A stretch of DNA of 64,000 bases from Cymbidium sinense (Eukaryota; Streptophyta; Magnoliopsida; Asparagales; Orchidaceae), in assembly GCA_021442155.1 (NCBI GenBank), contig CM038229.1:69708443-69772442 (forward strand). The letters run 5' to 3'. The notes under the pieces were generated by a model, which saw only the letters and a program-made list of their open reading frames with translations, did no database searches and had not been told where the DNA came from. Both the position numbers and the translations under genes were made by a program. Shown in pieces: positions 44,748 to 58,700 of this stretch; position 1 is the first letter of the stretch, and each line of letters begins with the position of its first letter.

Positions 44748-45122
44748 TTGAGTGCACCCAAGCATCCATTTGAGTTTCCAAAGCAAGGAGAGCCTCAATT
44801 AGATCAAAACCGCAAAGAAGATCAAGTGGTGTTGGTCCATAAGGAGATCCACTCAACCCCAAGGCTTGAAACATTGAACAGGGCTTCGTCTATACTAGAC
44901 AAAGCTACCTCATCGAGCTTGAGCTCCGGTGATCACCTTCGGCAATGTATGAAATTTTTTAACCACTTAGCTTTGGGGGTGTTGGTCTTTTGTGAAAGAA
45001 ATTTTCAAGTCATAAGAAATCCACCGTTGGATAGACTTCTCTTTAGCTTTAGATGGTGTGGGAACAATCTTATTCCAATTCGAGCTCAATCGAGCTTGGA
45101 TCTTCTCTTAGATCATGGATGA
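44748..45122 (+). other. Open frame of 124 codons inside element B, function unknown
   Basis: The frame starts MSAPKHPFEFPKQGE and lies just after the TATA-like site, at the place where a long LTR transcript's leader would be. I recognise no domain, and the equivalent regions of A, C, D, E and F have no matching frame. It could be a short leader ORF or chance. Confidence 0.25.
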
Positions 45123-48100
45123 CCTCCCTAAGGGAAGAATTAGATCGCCATCCATCCGCAGGATGGATGACCAAGATTATTCCTACATTTAGAAAATATT
45201 TTATCCTTTTTGAAACCACGAGATGATCCCTAGTTGTTCGATCCTTGATCGAAAGTCATGGATCAAAGAGTGTTCTCCCACCGCGCTATCATCCGGATGT
45301 GATGTTTAAGTAATAGGCTCACCATGCGACGCGTGTAAAGCTTGCTGACTGCCGCCGCCGCGTGTCACGCTGTGAGCTGAGGGATTAGTTAGGGAATTTA
45401 ATTAATGTTAATTAATCTCCTGGTATTCAAAAATTTATATCTCCCTCAATAAAATTCAAAAAAATATGAGGTAAAATTCAATGAAAAGATAATTCAACCT
45501 ATAATATTTTAAAAATGATTTTAGTTGATTTTGAATTATCATTTTCTCTGACTTTAGATTTTATTGGAAATATCATTTTGCTAATTACTTCTTAATTAAT
45601 CCTCTCATTAATCCCAAACTTCTTGGATATATTTTAAGGGATGACCGCCTCCTCTAATTTTCTTGGGATTATTGAAGGCTTAATTAGGAGAATTACAAAT
45701 GTGTTTCCTAATTACCCTCCTTATGTAATGAAGGATAATTATTGGATTAATATTTTAATTCATTATTAAGGTTGATTAAGGTTAGATCCAGTGGATAGAA
45801 GATTTAGGGAATAATTTTAGAGCATTTTCCTAAGCTATTCCCTAAATCCCATTTTCTTTCCTTAATCCTCTCTTAATTAAGGGTTAATTCATTAATTATC
45901 CCCTTAATTAATTTCTAAAAATTATAAAATCTTCTAGAACTTAATTAATCTACTTTGGGTAGATTCTTAGGTGTTGAATAGCCTAAGTTCAATTGAGAAA
46001 ATTAAAACCCAATTCATATGTATGAAGGGGTGTTTTAAAATTAATTAAGCTAAATCCCTTGGCTTAATTAACCATTAATCATGAGCCAAATTGCCTTAGG
46101 CCCTTTTCTTCCTAGATGCATTACAAATTTAGATTCCTTGTGAGTTTTTATGTCATCTCATTAGCTCATAATTACTTGATTAACTATGTTAAGGTGGTGT
46201 AGGTAAGGGTTAATTAATTTGTTTAATTCATACCTTAACCTAATTAATATATAAAAATGAATCTAATCATCCAAAAATTAAACAAAAATATCAAACACAT
46301 GTGGGAATTGGTTATGAATAGAAAACTCAACTCACATTTTCAAAATTAAATCAAACTTAAAACTAAAAAAATCACATTGAATATACTTTGATTTATTTTA
46401 AACTTTCTTATTTCATAACAATGTCTTTAGGATTTAATTAAACTGAAGGTGTTTACATGCTTTAATTGCTTTGATTATTTCCCCAACATGTTAAATTTGT
46501 ATGTCATGTGGTTTCATGCATTCATATTTTCCAAATTCAAATTTAAAAAAAAGTGAAATTGTTTACTTTGTATCAAATTTGCATTTATTGGCTAAAGTAA
46601 AAAATATGAGTGGCTATTATCACTACTAAATTCAAATTATTTTTAAAACATATAAATCAATTATCAAATCTGAAAGTGTGCTACTTATATTTTTAATTAT
46701 AAGCTTGCATGTGAAGAAAATATAAGGATGTGCTTAGCATATGTTTCCCTTTTCTTTATGCTAGTATAATTTTGAATAGAGTTCGTAAGATGTATGGTTC
46801 ATTTGAAAATAACCTAATACTCACCTAACTCTATATCCTATTTATTCCTATGCTATCACTTAAGAAGGGTTACCTATACTTGTACACATAAATGACATAA
46901 ATAAAATGAATTAATTGATACAACTTTTGCTTTCTTTCTTTTCCAATTTATTTCTTTAGTACATATTTGTATTTATGAAAAGTGGTATATTAGTCTGGAC
47001 ACCCCAAGGTTACAAAGCTTTAAGTAGCCCTAAGTAGGTCTTGTACCTTACACCTCTGTTAATAATTTGTACTCACTTATGCCTTTCTTACTTTCATGTG
47101 TGTATGTGAAAAATTGGATAAAGAAACCTTTTCTACTTAAAAATCATGCATATTAAACTTCCAAATTTTCTTAAATGGATTACTTAGCATGCATCCTAAA
47201 GTGTGTTAAATGTTCTCATATGTGTGTATAGATATGCTTAGGATTCATTCATATGCATATTATACATGTTGGGAAAGAAATGAAGTAATGTGTGTTATGT
47301 GAATTTGATTCATTTTATTTAATTTTAAAATACCTTTCTTTTCGAATAAGTTTGTTTAGAGTTAATCTGAACTTAGGATTAATTAAAAGATTTAATCAAA
47401 ATATTCACTAAACAAAACCAAAATGTGAATCTACTTTAGAAATTACTTAGGTTGGGGAAGGAAAGAGAAGTTCTCTTCTCTTTCCCTCTCTTTATAACTT
47501 AGTAATTAATTGTAGGATTCACTTGAACTTAATCAAAACATGAAATAAAATCAACTCTAAATAATTAAACAACTTAAATGAAACCCTCTTCTAAGTTGAA
47601 CATATTTTACACTTAGAAAATTCTAACTTAAAGCCATAGCTAAGCATACCACACAAACCTTCAAAGCACACACATTAGCCTAAGTCACCACTTCTACCTT
47701 TAGGTTAAGACATTATATGGTTTGATGTTTATTTTATTTTGTGATATATATTTTAGATTGGATGTTAGCATGTATGCTCATAGAATGAATGGTATGACCT
47801 TAGTCTAACTATTATTTTCTCGGGAGTGCTTAAGGGCTATCATAAATAAAGATATAAAAAATGCTTTTGCTTTGTGGTGTTTATTTTGGGGTGTGGGACA
47901 CCAGCAGATATTAGGGATACTTATTGAAGTGATATGACATTAAGAAATGATGTACTATCTCGAAGATAGAAATCACCACCCTATAATGAGCTAATCACCT
48001 AATAAGGACTCCAAAGGCATGATGAGTCTCAGAGATCTTTCCCTACTTTACATGAAAAAAGTAAAGTAGGGTTTATTTTGGGTTCGTTAAGTTCCCTATG

Positions 48101-51100
48101 GAGGCATGCCCCATAGTTAATTACATCATATGGAATGAGAATTTCTTAAGAATACTCGATTAAAGTAGATAATTAGGGTCTACAAAGATTTCAAGGTTAA
48201 GACTATCAAAGGGTTGGCTATTTTAGAAAATCAAATGGGATAGATCAAGAGAAGACTTCTTTTGAATTCAAAGAAAGTAGGAAATGTTCATGATACTAGG
48301 AAGCCTAGTGAGCATTCCAATCTACCCTATAATTGGGCTTTCTATTTTTGAAATTGAAGAGAGTTGATTATTTGAGTTGACATTTTATTAGATTGCTAGA
48401 GCTTATAATTTCACAACATAAGATTGTGAAAATGCTTAAGAGGTGAGGATTTATGCTTGTAGCCCAAAGGAAATAGCTACCCCAGATTCCTAAACTAAGG
48501 AGTCTTGGTACAAAATGAAGGCACAACCTAAATCTAAGGTAAAAATGGGTATATGGATTACCTCCACAAGAGAGGATAAACCACCCGACTGCTGGACTTA
48601 TTACCGCCTGGAGTGGCAGCCAACTAACTCCTCTTACGCTTTAAATCCATGTAGGAAAGTCTTATGATTTGCAAGATGGCTAGGTCATTGTTCATTTAGA
48701 AAGGAAACTAAGTCCGTAGACTCACTCCGTAAGAGACTAGAGCATGAGTGGTATGAATCCATGACTTAATCTAATGCAAATTTTATCAAATTTATTTGAT
48801 TCTTTTGGACTTTTTATTTTGACATAGGCTATGGGATTTTGTATGCCTAAGTGCATGAGAATTTGATTATAGGCCAAATCAAGAGAGAAATGGGTGTCTT
48901 CCACCAAAGGCTCTCATAAGTTAAGTCTTGATTCTCTGACAGAGATGGAAGCTCCCTCTTAACAAGAGTGAAAGAATATGACATGCATGATATTATACAT
49001 TCATCCATCCAGCTAAGGGGTTACTAAAAATTTTATTATCTTGATTTAATTCTTAGGCTTTTATGTGAGGTTATGAGTTATTTTAAAATTTTAGTTATGA
49101 GTTGTTAATTGGGGTAGAAAAATTAATTTTTATCTTAAGAGCCTACATCATCCAGGCCACACGTTCAAGCATCAATCATAAACAAACTATGAAAAGTATG
49201 ATGTTCTAAAGCACAATCTAAACACAACATCAAACAATTTTATAGACTACCTTAAAAGAATAAAAGGCCAGTGCGATCGGGTTCCTCCGTACACCCCGAA
49301 AAGAGAAAAGAAAAGATGGGTAGCCGAGCTCTATCCTTATACAACCCGGATTACAAAATAATATATATGCTATGGGGGGTCTTCTTTTCTTCATTTCTTC
49401 ATTTCTTCATTTTCTTTCTTTTGATTTGATTTGTTTCAAAGGCATCTGGCACCTGGGACTAAGCCTTCTGGCCACTGCTCATCCTAATCTCCCATAACAC
49501 TAATCCTAATTCTTAATGCAAAATTACATCAAAATAGGAGAAGTAAATCTAGCTACACCTGCAAAACAAATGTTAGCTAAACACACCATACAACCCAAGC
49601 AGTTATATGAATAATTTGGACTTAGCACCCGCACATGGGTAACCAAGCCCACCTGTCCTAACATGGGTTACACTTAGGGGCTAAGCAACTTACATAGCAA
49701 AAGCATTTATATTTTTTATTATAGCGGCCCCTTTAAGCACAACCCCTTGTAAAAAATATGATTAGGCTAATAACGACCTAACATCCAGTCTACTAAACAT
49801 ACACCCTAACATCCAATCTAAAATATTACATCACAAAATAAAGCACAACATCATACAACGTCATAACTTAGCACTAAGTAGTGACTTAGTATTCTAATGT
49901 GTGCTCGCTATGTATAAAGACTTTACTAGGCTTCTTTAGTTTATGTTCCAATTTGAAGTTTGAATTTAAATTTTACCTTTGGGTGATTTCAATCTAAATT
50001 ATTTAATAATTTTATTTTCATTTTTATTTTAGTTTTATTTGGTTAAAATGATATTTAGGTTCTCAAGAATGAAGAGTAGGATGAATTCCATCTGTAAATA
50101 GGACTCACCCTATTCTACATCCTAATTCCTAAGGAATCTAACTAAAGTCCTTAAGAATCTTGATTAGCCCATTTGAATTTATGTAATTCATCTAGTTTAT
50201 AATTTAGAATTTGAGTTTATTTAAGTATTTGATTAATTGATTTTTTTTGGATTAGATGTTTTAGTTTAATTGCATCTTGATAATTCAATATCCTTAATGT
50301 CTAATGGAGTTTAAGTTTGTTTAAGTTCATGTATTTTTGGTTGATTAATTTTAGATTGGATGTTTTGGTTTAATTAAATCTTGATAATTCAATATCCTTG
50401 ATCTCTAATTTCTTTCCTTGGATTTTAATTTAATTCCTTAATTTCATGTGATTAATATCATTTCAATGTTGTTTAAATTCATTGATTTCATTATTCCATT
50501 TAACTTTGATTTAGGTTAATGAATATATTTTAATTTACTTATGATTTATTTGAAGCCTAATGTATTCTTTCATTTGAGTTTCAATTAAGGGTTTGATTTA
50601 TTGAATTTAGACGTTTAGTTTATGTATAGATTATCTCTTTAGTTTGACTAATCTCTTATCTTAGTTCAATAGGTTTGTTTATTTGGATTTATTTTTTGTT
50701 TAACTTGTTCGATATTGATTGGAATTTGGGTTTGATGACTTTAGAGTTTAGATTTTATTTCAATTTTATTTAATTTGATTACGGTTTATTTATTTATAGT
50801 TTGATTGGATAAAATGAATTGAAAGTTTGCTTTGACTTTAATTTGAGTTCAATTATTTATGATTAGAATTTTATTTTAATTTCATTCATTTATCATGTTT
50901 ATTAGAGTTTAGTTTATGTCTTGATTTTACACATTTTAATAGTTAATTGGTTTATCTTATTTAAGTGGGTTGAATTGGATTTAACTTGACTATTTATTAA
51001 ATTGATGATAGTCTTTCTTAAATTAAATTAATTTGAATTGATTTAGGTTATTTATTTGAGTTTTATTTTATTTATATATATTTTTTGATATTGTTTAAAA

Positions 51101-51871
51101 TTATGAGTAATTGGATGTGATTTAATAACTTTAGAGTTTATATTTAATTTGATTATGATATTCACTCATAATTTTACTTGACTTATTAGTTTAATTAATT
51201 TTTAATCATTTTTTTATATTAAGTTTTACTTAGATTTATGATAATTTAATTTGCACTTTTTTTAATTTTGTTTTATTACTTTTTTTTATTTGAAATTCTA
51301 AAGATTGGTTAATTCTTTTTTTTGAATTTAATTCTAAATAAAATATTAGATTAATTGTGATTTTGATAAAAAATCAAATAATTTAATTGTGGCTTAATAG
51401 GTAAAATAAAATATGCCATTCGCTTAATCAAAACTATTCACTTTAAACACATAAAATGAATAGTCGCCTAAACTCGAAAGAATTAAAAGCTAAATGTTGG
51501 ATCCTAATGACATTCAACACATCAAACACGAGATTCCTAGCTCGCTAAGTTAAATTATACTCACCTAATGTCGATTGAAAAGAGGTGACTGCTTTAGAAG
51601 AAAACCTGTTGAAATGCTTGTTGGATGCCTCCTAGCCAAACACTCCAAAGATCGAGCACCATTACTATTCGTCAATTTTGATAGAACGCCATATTTGAGA
51701 ACTTGAGACGGGATGAGAGTGGTCTTCCCCAACTCCTAAAACTATGTAAGGCTGATCGAAGAAGCAGGTAGTTGAGGATGAGGAGATGTGTATTCAGCCA
51801 TGGGTTGCGATGGAGTCTCGGCCTTCAGGAAAAAAAGGAGTCACGGCCGGCAGAACCTGGCTAGGACGGAA

Positions 51872-52230
51872 GAGGGAGATCGGCAAGTGAAGTGGTCGCC
51901 GGTTTGGAGTATAAGCCCGTCATTCATGTGAAGGGATGCTATTTCTTGGAGTTTGAGAGGAAAAGAAACTCTCGCTGCTGGAGGAAGAGGAGATCGGCAA
52001 GTGCAGTGGTCGCCGGCTTGGAGCATAAGTCCGTCATTTATGTGCAGGTCTGGTATTTCTTGGAGTTCGAGAGGGAAAAGAAACTCTCGCTGCTGGAGGA
52101 AGAGGGAGATCGGCAAGTGAAGTGGTCGCCGGATTGGAGTATAAGTCCGTCATTTATGTGCAGGGCTGGTATTTCTTGGAGTTCGAGAGGGAAAAGAAAC
52201 TCTCACTGCTGGAGGAAGAGGGAGATCGGC
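51872..52230 (-). repeat. Three-unit 115-bp tandem repeat inside element E
   Basis: Units start at 51872, 51987 and 52102 with GAGG(G)AGATCGGCAAGTGAAG, and a fourth start at 52219 is cut short. Each has GTGGTCGCCGG, TTGGAGTATAAGTCCGTCAT and TTTCTTGGAGTTCGAGAGGG. Parallel ORFs on both strands (for example 51892-52278) result from the repeat and have no recognisable product. Confidence 0.9.
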
Positions 52231-52374
52231 ATGGTTTTCATGCAGCTGGTTGTTCGAATAAGGATAAGAGAAGCTTAGGAGAAAGTGGAAAAGGGGCTGG
52301 CCACAGAAAGTCCGCTTTCCTTACCGTCGTGTTCCCGTCCGGTTCATAGGAATGAAAAACGGGGAGAGTTTCTG

Positions 52375-52450
52375 CTGAGAGCGAGAGAGCGAGAGGGAGA
52401 GGGAGATATGATAGATCCAGCGAGAGAGAGAGACAGAGAGAGAGAGATGA
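52375..52450. repeat. (GA)n-rich tract in element E
   Basis: Purine-rich GAGAGAGCGAGAGG-type sequence of about 75 bases. On the element's own (-) strand it is a CT-rich tract upstream of the 115-bp repeats, of the kind often found near plant core promoters. Confidence 0.8.
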
Positions 52451-52918
52451 TAGTTTTGTTTTATCTACCTCCCCAACCACTCTCACGTTTCCCCTTTATT
52501 TATTTATTTGTTTTTTTCTTTTTGCATTTCTTTATTTTGTGTTATCATGATCACGTGGAGAAGATATTTTAATAAAAAAATTTCATTCATTTCTTTTTGC
52601 ATTTCTTTTTTTTATATTCATTTTTTTAACTTGGTGAAAGTTAATTTTTATTTATTATTATGATTTTAAATTTTTTTTACATAATTTTAATGACTTTAGT
52701 AAATAATTGAATGAAATTTTATAAGTTATATGCATAAGATAATTTTAATTATGATTAGTAATTATTGATTATAACATAGGTTCATATTTTAATAAATTAA
52801 TTATTTTGATTTGAGTTTGAAAAATTTATTTGATATTTAGAATTGGTTTAATTTCTCTCTTTTTTTATAGTTTATTTTAAATTTCAAAAGGATTCAATAT
52901 TAATTTTTTTTGTTATTA

Positions 52919-52920
<2 letters not shown>

Positions 52921-52973
<53 letters not shown>
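52921..52973. repeat. (AT)n microsatellite in element E
   Basis: About 50 bases of alternating A and T. It is not present at the matching place in element F, so it expanded after the copies separated. Confidence 0.95.
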
Positions 52974-52975
<2 letters not shown>

Positions 52976-55376
52976 TGAATTAATATTCAAATCATGATTT
53001 GATTTAATTTAGGCTTAAATTTGACTAAAATTGCATTTGATTCAAATAATTTATTAAAGTTGTGAGTCTTTTGAGCAAATTTGAACTTTAATTTTAGGTA
53101 TTACAACTTGAGTTAAATTATCTCATGATTTGTTAGCATCGATCAATGAATTAATTTTAATTTCCATTTGATTTTGAATGATTTACTTGATGGTTTTGAT
53201 TGTGATTTTAGGTAGAACTTGGAATGATGATTAAATGATTGATTGATTTTGAGAAAATCAATTGAGTTAGGTTTGATTTGGATGAGATTTTGCTTAAGTC
53301 CAAGAAATTGGCTTAAGGGTTTGGATTTAAGTTCAGATCATGGTTTGAAGTTTAGTTTGAGTTTGTATTTGAGAAAGTGTATCTAGATTGAGTTTATGCT
53401 ATAGGATAAATAATTTCTTAAACCCTAAGGCATAGCTAATCTTATGATTAATACTTCTAAGTCTAAAGCTTAGGTTAGGTGTTCATCTAATCACTAGATC
53501 GTCTTATGACTAAGAAAATCTTAGTGTCTAGAAGAGTCCTAAGTCTAAGAAGAGGAGGTTAAGAGCTCACTCCAAAAGTGAGGTCAACATGCTTGCAGGT
53601 GTTTTATATCCCTAAGCATAATCTAATAGGCCAGATGGACTTAGTCATCCATGTGTGGGATGAAAAATCCAATATACATGCTTAGAATTTGTGTGATTTA
53701 TTTTAGCTAATCTCTATTTTACAGGTGTTACTTTAAATTTCCATTCTTTTCCTTTTCATGTAAATTTATGCAATTAAGATTTTGGAATGATTGTTATGAG
53801 AATTAGGATGAGCATTGGTTATAAGATCCTATCTTATGCACCATGTAAAGCCTTGGAGCATCTGCTTTCCAACCATCCAAAAGAAGGAACCAAAGAAGAA
53901 AGAAGAAAAGAAGAAAGAAGAAATGAAGCTTGAAGACCCCCATAGCAATGAATTCTTTGCTTAATTATAATTTAATTCATTTGTAATCCGGGTTGTACAA
54001 GGGTAGAGCTCAGCTACCAAATTTATTATTTTCGGGTTTGTGCGGTGGTGCCCGGCCACAACGGCCTTCTATTCTTTTTGATTGATGATTTGTTTAGCTT
54101 TTGCATTAAGTGACATCTTTTCATAATTTCTTTTTGCTTTATGAATGGCCTGGATGTGGACTAGACTTCTTAGGAAAAAATAAATCTTTTACCAAACTTA
54201 ATAACTCATACTAAAAATAAAGAACTCAAAACTTCACCTAAAGCTTATGTTTAAAATCAAGATAAAATAATTAGCAACCTCTTAGCTAAATGAGCATTTC
54301 TTTTACAATATCATGCATAAAAGTATCTTATTTCACTCTTGATTGGAGGGCTTTCACCTTTTCAGAGAAACTTGGCTTGACCTTTAAGAGCCATGGTAGA
54401 AATACACCTCCTCTCTTCTCTGAGAATAACTTTATTTCTCATGCATTAGGCATATGAATCCTTTTAAGAGTCAAAATAATTGTCCAAGATTAAAAATAAA
54501 ATAAAATTTGAATTGTATTAGATTTTGGTCATTTGAAGCATGTCCCTACATGATCTAGTCTCTTTAGGAGTGAGTTTAAGGACTTAGTCTGCTAAATGAA
54601 TAATAGCCTAGCTATCTTGCATAAGCATAAAGACTTGTCTACATGTATTTAAAATTGTAGAAGGAGTTAGCCACCCTCAGTGGTTGTAAGTCTTCGGGTG
54701 GTTTGTCTTCTTATGGAGGCAAACCAAATACTCATTTTGCCTTAGATTTAGTTATGTTCTCGACCCTCGCCAAAGCTCCTAGATTTAGATTTTGAAGTTT
54801 GTTCTCCTTGTGGGCCATAAGTATAATTCCTCACCTCTTAGGAATTTCCTAATCTTGTGTTAAGAAATCATAAGTCCTAAATTTCTAAAAAAAATGCAAT
54901 TCAAATAAACTAAATTAATTTCAAAAATATAAAGTCCAATCATAGGATAGTTTGAGATGCTTGCTAGGTTTCCTAGCATCGTGGGTATCTCATACTTATC
55001 TTTCTTTTGGTTTCAATGATAACTCCCTCTCTTTGATCAATCTCACTTGATTTTCAACAATGAACTAATCGATTGATAATGTAAAATATTTGAAGACAAC
55101 AAGTTTTAGAGAAGATGATCTATAGGATGGCTTGCTAGGGAACTTAATGAACTTCGATTTAAAATATAAACTTTTATATAATTTTCTGTTGGGGGATAAT
55201 CCATTTTGTAGATTTTATATTACATTTGATTTGAGACATTATAATGATATTCACTTGAATAAGTATATCTGATCTACATGACATCTTAAAAAGATAAATT
55301 TTTATATTCTTACCTCTCTTCTCTTCACCACAGATTTGAAAGGTGACTCTATATAAATTTTTCTATCAACACATCC

Positions 55377-55754
55377 AAAAGAAGGAACCAAAGAAGAAAG
55401 AAGAAAAGAAGAAGAAAGAAAAAAAGAAGAATGAAGAAATAAAGCTTGAAGACCCCCATAACAATGAGTTCCTTGCTTAATTGTACTTAATTCATTTGTA
55501 ATCCAGGTTGTAAATGGGTAGAGCTCGGCTACCCAATTTATTTTCAGGTTTGTGTAGTGGTGCCCAAGCACAAATGACCTCTTATTCTTTTGCGTTAGCT
55601 TTATAAATTGATTGATGATTTGTTTAGCTTGTGCATTAAGATGACATCTTTTTCCTAATTTTTTTCTTGCTTGATGTATGGCTTGGATGTGGATTAGGCT
55701 CTTAGGAAAAAATAAATATTCTACCAAATTTAATAATTCAAAATTAGAAATAGA
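55377..55754 (+). mobile_element. Element A, right part
   Basis: It continues element A after B: AAAAGAAGGAACCAAAGAAG, GAAGCTTGAAGACCCCCATA, TTTGTAATCCAGGTTG and GGCTTGGATGTGGATTAGGC. It runs into - strand sequence of the same family near 55750, so it is interrupted or truncated there by element C. The phrase ATAGAAGTCACGAC occurs twice around the junction (about 55750 and 55802). Confidence 0.7.
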
Positions 55755-58700
55755 AGTCACGACATTGAGAAGAGGTGTACTATCTCGAGAGATAGAAGTC
55801 ACGACCCTACAATGGATCAAATCACCCAAATAAGGACTCCTAAGGACAATGGGTCTGCATATGTACCAGAGATTCTTCCCTTACTTTACATCAAAAAGTA
55901 AAGCATGATTTATTTGAAATCAAGTTCGTTAAGTTCTATATGGGGCAAGCCCTGAAGTTAAATCCTAGGGATAGGATCTCTTAGGAATACTCTAAAGGTA
56001 AATGATCATTGTTTCTAAAGATTTCAATAGGTAGGACTATCAATTGATTAGGTTAATTTAGAAGATCAAATGAGATTGATAAAGGAGAGAGAGTTATTAT
56101 CGAAGCCAAAGGAAGATGAGTAGGAGATGCCCACGATACTAGAAAACCTAGCGAGCATCTCAAACAATCCTATGGTTGGGCTATACATTTTGAGATTAAT
56201 TTAATTTATTTGAGTTGAATTTTTCATTAGAAATTTAGGACTTATGATTCCATAACATAAGATCAAGGAAATGCCTAAGAGGTGAGGATTTATGCTTATG
56301 GCCCATGAAAGGGAGAAGTAATCTGAATCTAAATCTATGGAGCTTTGGGCTAAAAAACACAACCTAAATCTTAGGAAAAATGTATATTTGGTTTGCCTCC
56401 AAGAGAGGATAAATAACACGACTACTTTGGACTTACAACCACCGGGGTGGATGCTAACTAACTCCTCTATGATTTTAAATTCATGTAGGAAAGTCATATG
56501 CTTTATGCAAGATAGCTATTATTTATTTATAAAGAGATTAAGTTCTTAAATCACTCTCTAAAGAGACTAGATCATGTGGGTATGCTTCAAAAGACTTAAA
56601 TCTATTCATGATTTCATTTTATTTTCATTTTGGACAATTATTTTGACTCAGCTAAGATTCATATGCTTAATGCATGAGAAATGAGATTATTGGCCAAAAT
56701 TAGTGAGCAGGGAGGAGGTGTGTTTCCACCATGGCTCTTAAAGGTCAAGCTAAGTTTCTCTAGCAATGGTGGAAGCCCTTCAATCAAGAGTGAAATAATA
56801 TGCATTTGTGCATGATGTTATAAAAGAAGTACTCATCTAGCTAAGGGGTTGCTAATTCTTTTATCATGATTTTTAGTTTAAGCAAGAAATGAATTAAATA
56901 TAATTAAGCAAGAAATTCATTGTTATGGGGGTCATCAAGCTTCACTTCTTCATTCTTCTTCTCTCTCTTCTTCTTTTCTTTTTCTTCTTTATCTCATTCT
57001 TTTGGTTGGTTGGAAGGTGAATGCTTCAAAGGCTTCACATGGTACTTAAGATGAGATATTATAACTAATGTTCATCTAATCCCCATAACATTCATTCCAA
57101 AATTCTAATTGTAAAATTTACATGAAAAGGAAAAGTAAATTTAGTTAACACCTGCAAAACAAAGGTTAGCTAAACAAACTACCATATCTCAAGCATGCAT
57201 ATTAGATTTATCACACATGGGTGACTAAGTCCATTCTATTGGATTATGCTTAGGGGTATAAGCACAAAAGCATTTATATTTTTATTTATTATAGCTTAAG
57301 CAATCCCTGAAGATAATGGTTAGATTGAGATTTCCCTACCATTTATTCTACGCACATACATCCTAACATCCAGTCTAAAATATATAACACAAAATAAAAG
57401 CAAGCATTAAACCATGCACCGCCCTAACCTAAAGTTAAAAGTGGTGACTTAGCCTAATATGTGTGCTTTGGAGATTTGTGGTATGCTTAGTTATAGCTTT
57501 ATGTTAGAATTTTCTAAGAAAAACATGTTCGACTTAGAGGAGGGTTTCATTTAAGTGATTTAGTTATTTTGAGTTGATTTTATTTCATGTTTTGATTATG
57601 TTCAAGTGAATCCTATAATTAATTACTAAGTTATAAAGAGAGGGAAAGAGAATAGAACTTCTCTTTCCTTCCTTAACCTAAGTAATCTCTAAAGTGAAAT
57701 CATATTTTTTAGTTTTGTTTAGTGAATATTTTAATTAAGTGTTTTAATTAATCCTAAGTTTAGATGAACTCTAAATAAACCCATTTAAAAAGAAATTCAT
57801 TTTAAGATTAATTAAATGAACTAAATTCATAAAACATACATCACTTTATTTCTTTCCCAACATGTATAACATGCTTATGGATGAGTCCTAAGCGTATCTA
57901 TACAAACAAATAAGAATGTTTAACACACTTTATGATGCATGCTAAGCAATTCATTTAGGAAAATTTGAAAGTTTATGATGCATGATTTTCATTAAGTAGA
58001 AAAGGGATTTCTTATCCAATTTTCACATACACATATAAAAGTAAGAAAGACATATATAAGAATAGCATCATTATTAACCAGAGGTGTAAGGTACAAAACC
58101 TACTTAGGGCTACTTAAAGCCTCGCAACCTCAGGATTTTCTAGACTAATATACCACTATCCTTGAATACAAACATGTGTACAAAAGAAATGAATGAAAAG
58201 AAACAATAAAAAGTTGGTGTTAGTTGATTTATTTACGTTTATGCAATTTATATGTGCAAGCATAGATATCCTTCTTAAGTAATAGCATAGGAATAAATAG
58301 AATATGGAATTAGGAAAGTATTAGATTCTTTTCAAATGAACCATACACCTTGCCAAATCCTATTCAAAACTATGCTAAAAGAGAGGAGGAGGAAGACCTA
58401 CACTAAGCACATCCTTATATTTTATTCACATGCAAACTTATAATTAAGATATAAGTAACACACTTTCAGTTTTGGATAATTGATTCATATATTTTGAAAA
58501 TAATTTGGATTTAATAGTGGTAATAGCCACTCATATCCTTACTTTAGCCAACCCATGCAATTTGACATAAAGTAAACATTTTCATTTTAAATTTGATTTT
58601 TTTTTAAAAGCATGGATGCATGAAACCACATGACATACATATTTAACATGTTGGGGAAGAACTAAAGCAATGAGAGTATGTAAACACATTCACTTTAATT

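Larger units (their letters stand above)
47873..53589 (-). mobile_element. Element E: complete 5.7-kb TG..CA element inserted in B
   Basis: The two ends are TGTGGTGTTTATTT at 47873 (the 3' CA end on the - strand) and GTGAGGTCAACA ending at 53589 (TGTTGACCTCAC on the - strand). The 5-base duplication TGCTT flanks it (47868-47872 and 53590-53594), and B reads continuously across it. It is the closest relative of element F at 1692-8074 and shows the empty site for the LINE in F. It carries 115-bp tandem repeats at 51872-52230 in place of F's GC-rich island. No coding domain is found; the size, ends and duplication fit a solo LTR or a terminal-repeat-free derivative. Confidence 0.88.
42506..55371 (+). 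mobile_element. Element B, inserted in A and itself split by element E
   Basis: It starts CGTTGACCTCATTTTTAA (first T mutated to C) and ends TTTCTATCAACA at 55371. The 5-base duplication CATCC stands on both sides (42501-42505 and 55372-55376), and element A resumes with AAAAGAAGGAACC exactly where the intact copy (53876) has it. Element E at 47873-53589 interrupts it; without E it is about 7.1 kb. It has the same order of blocks as A, through the AAGAAG-rich tract, the GTAATCCGGGTTGTACAAGG block and beyond. There is no internal gag-pol, primer-binding site or second LTR, so it looks like a single giant LTR. Confidence 0.85.

Noticed and set aside
51892..52349. ORFs with repeated YFLEFERE-like segments as a repeat protein
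   Set aside because: They come from the 115-bp tandem repeat; the frame changes between units, and the opposite strand is equally open.
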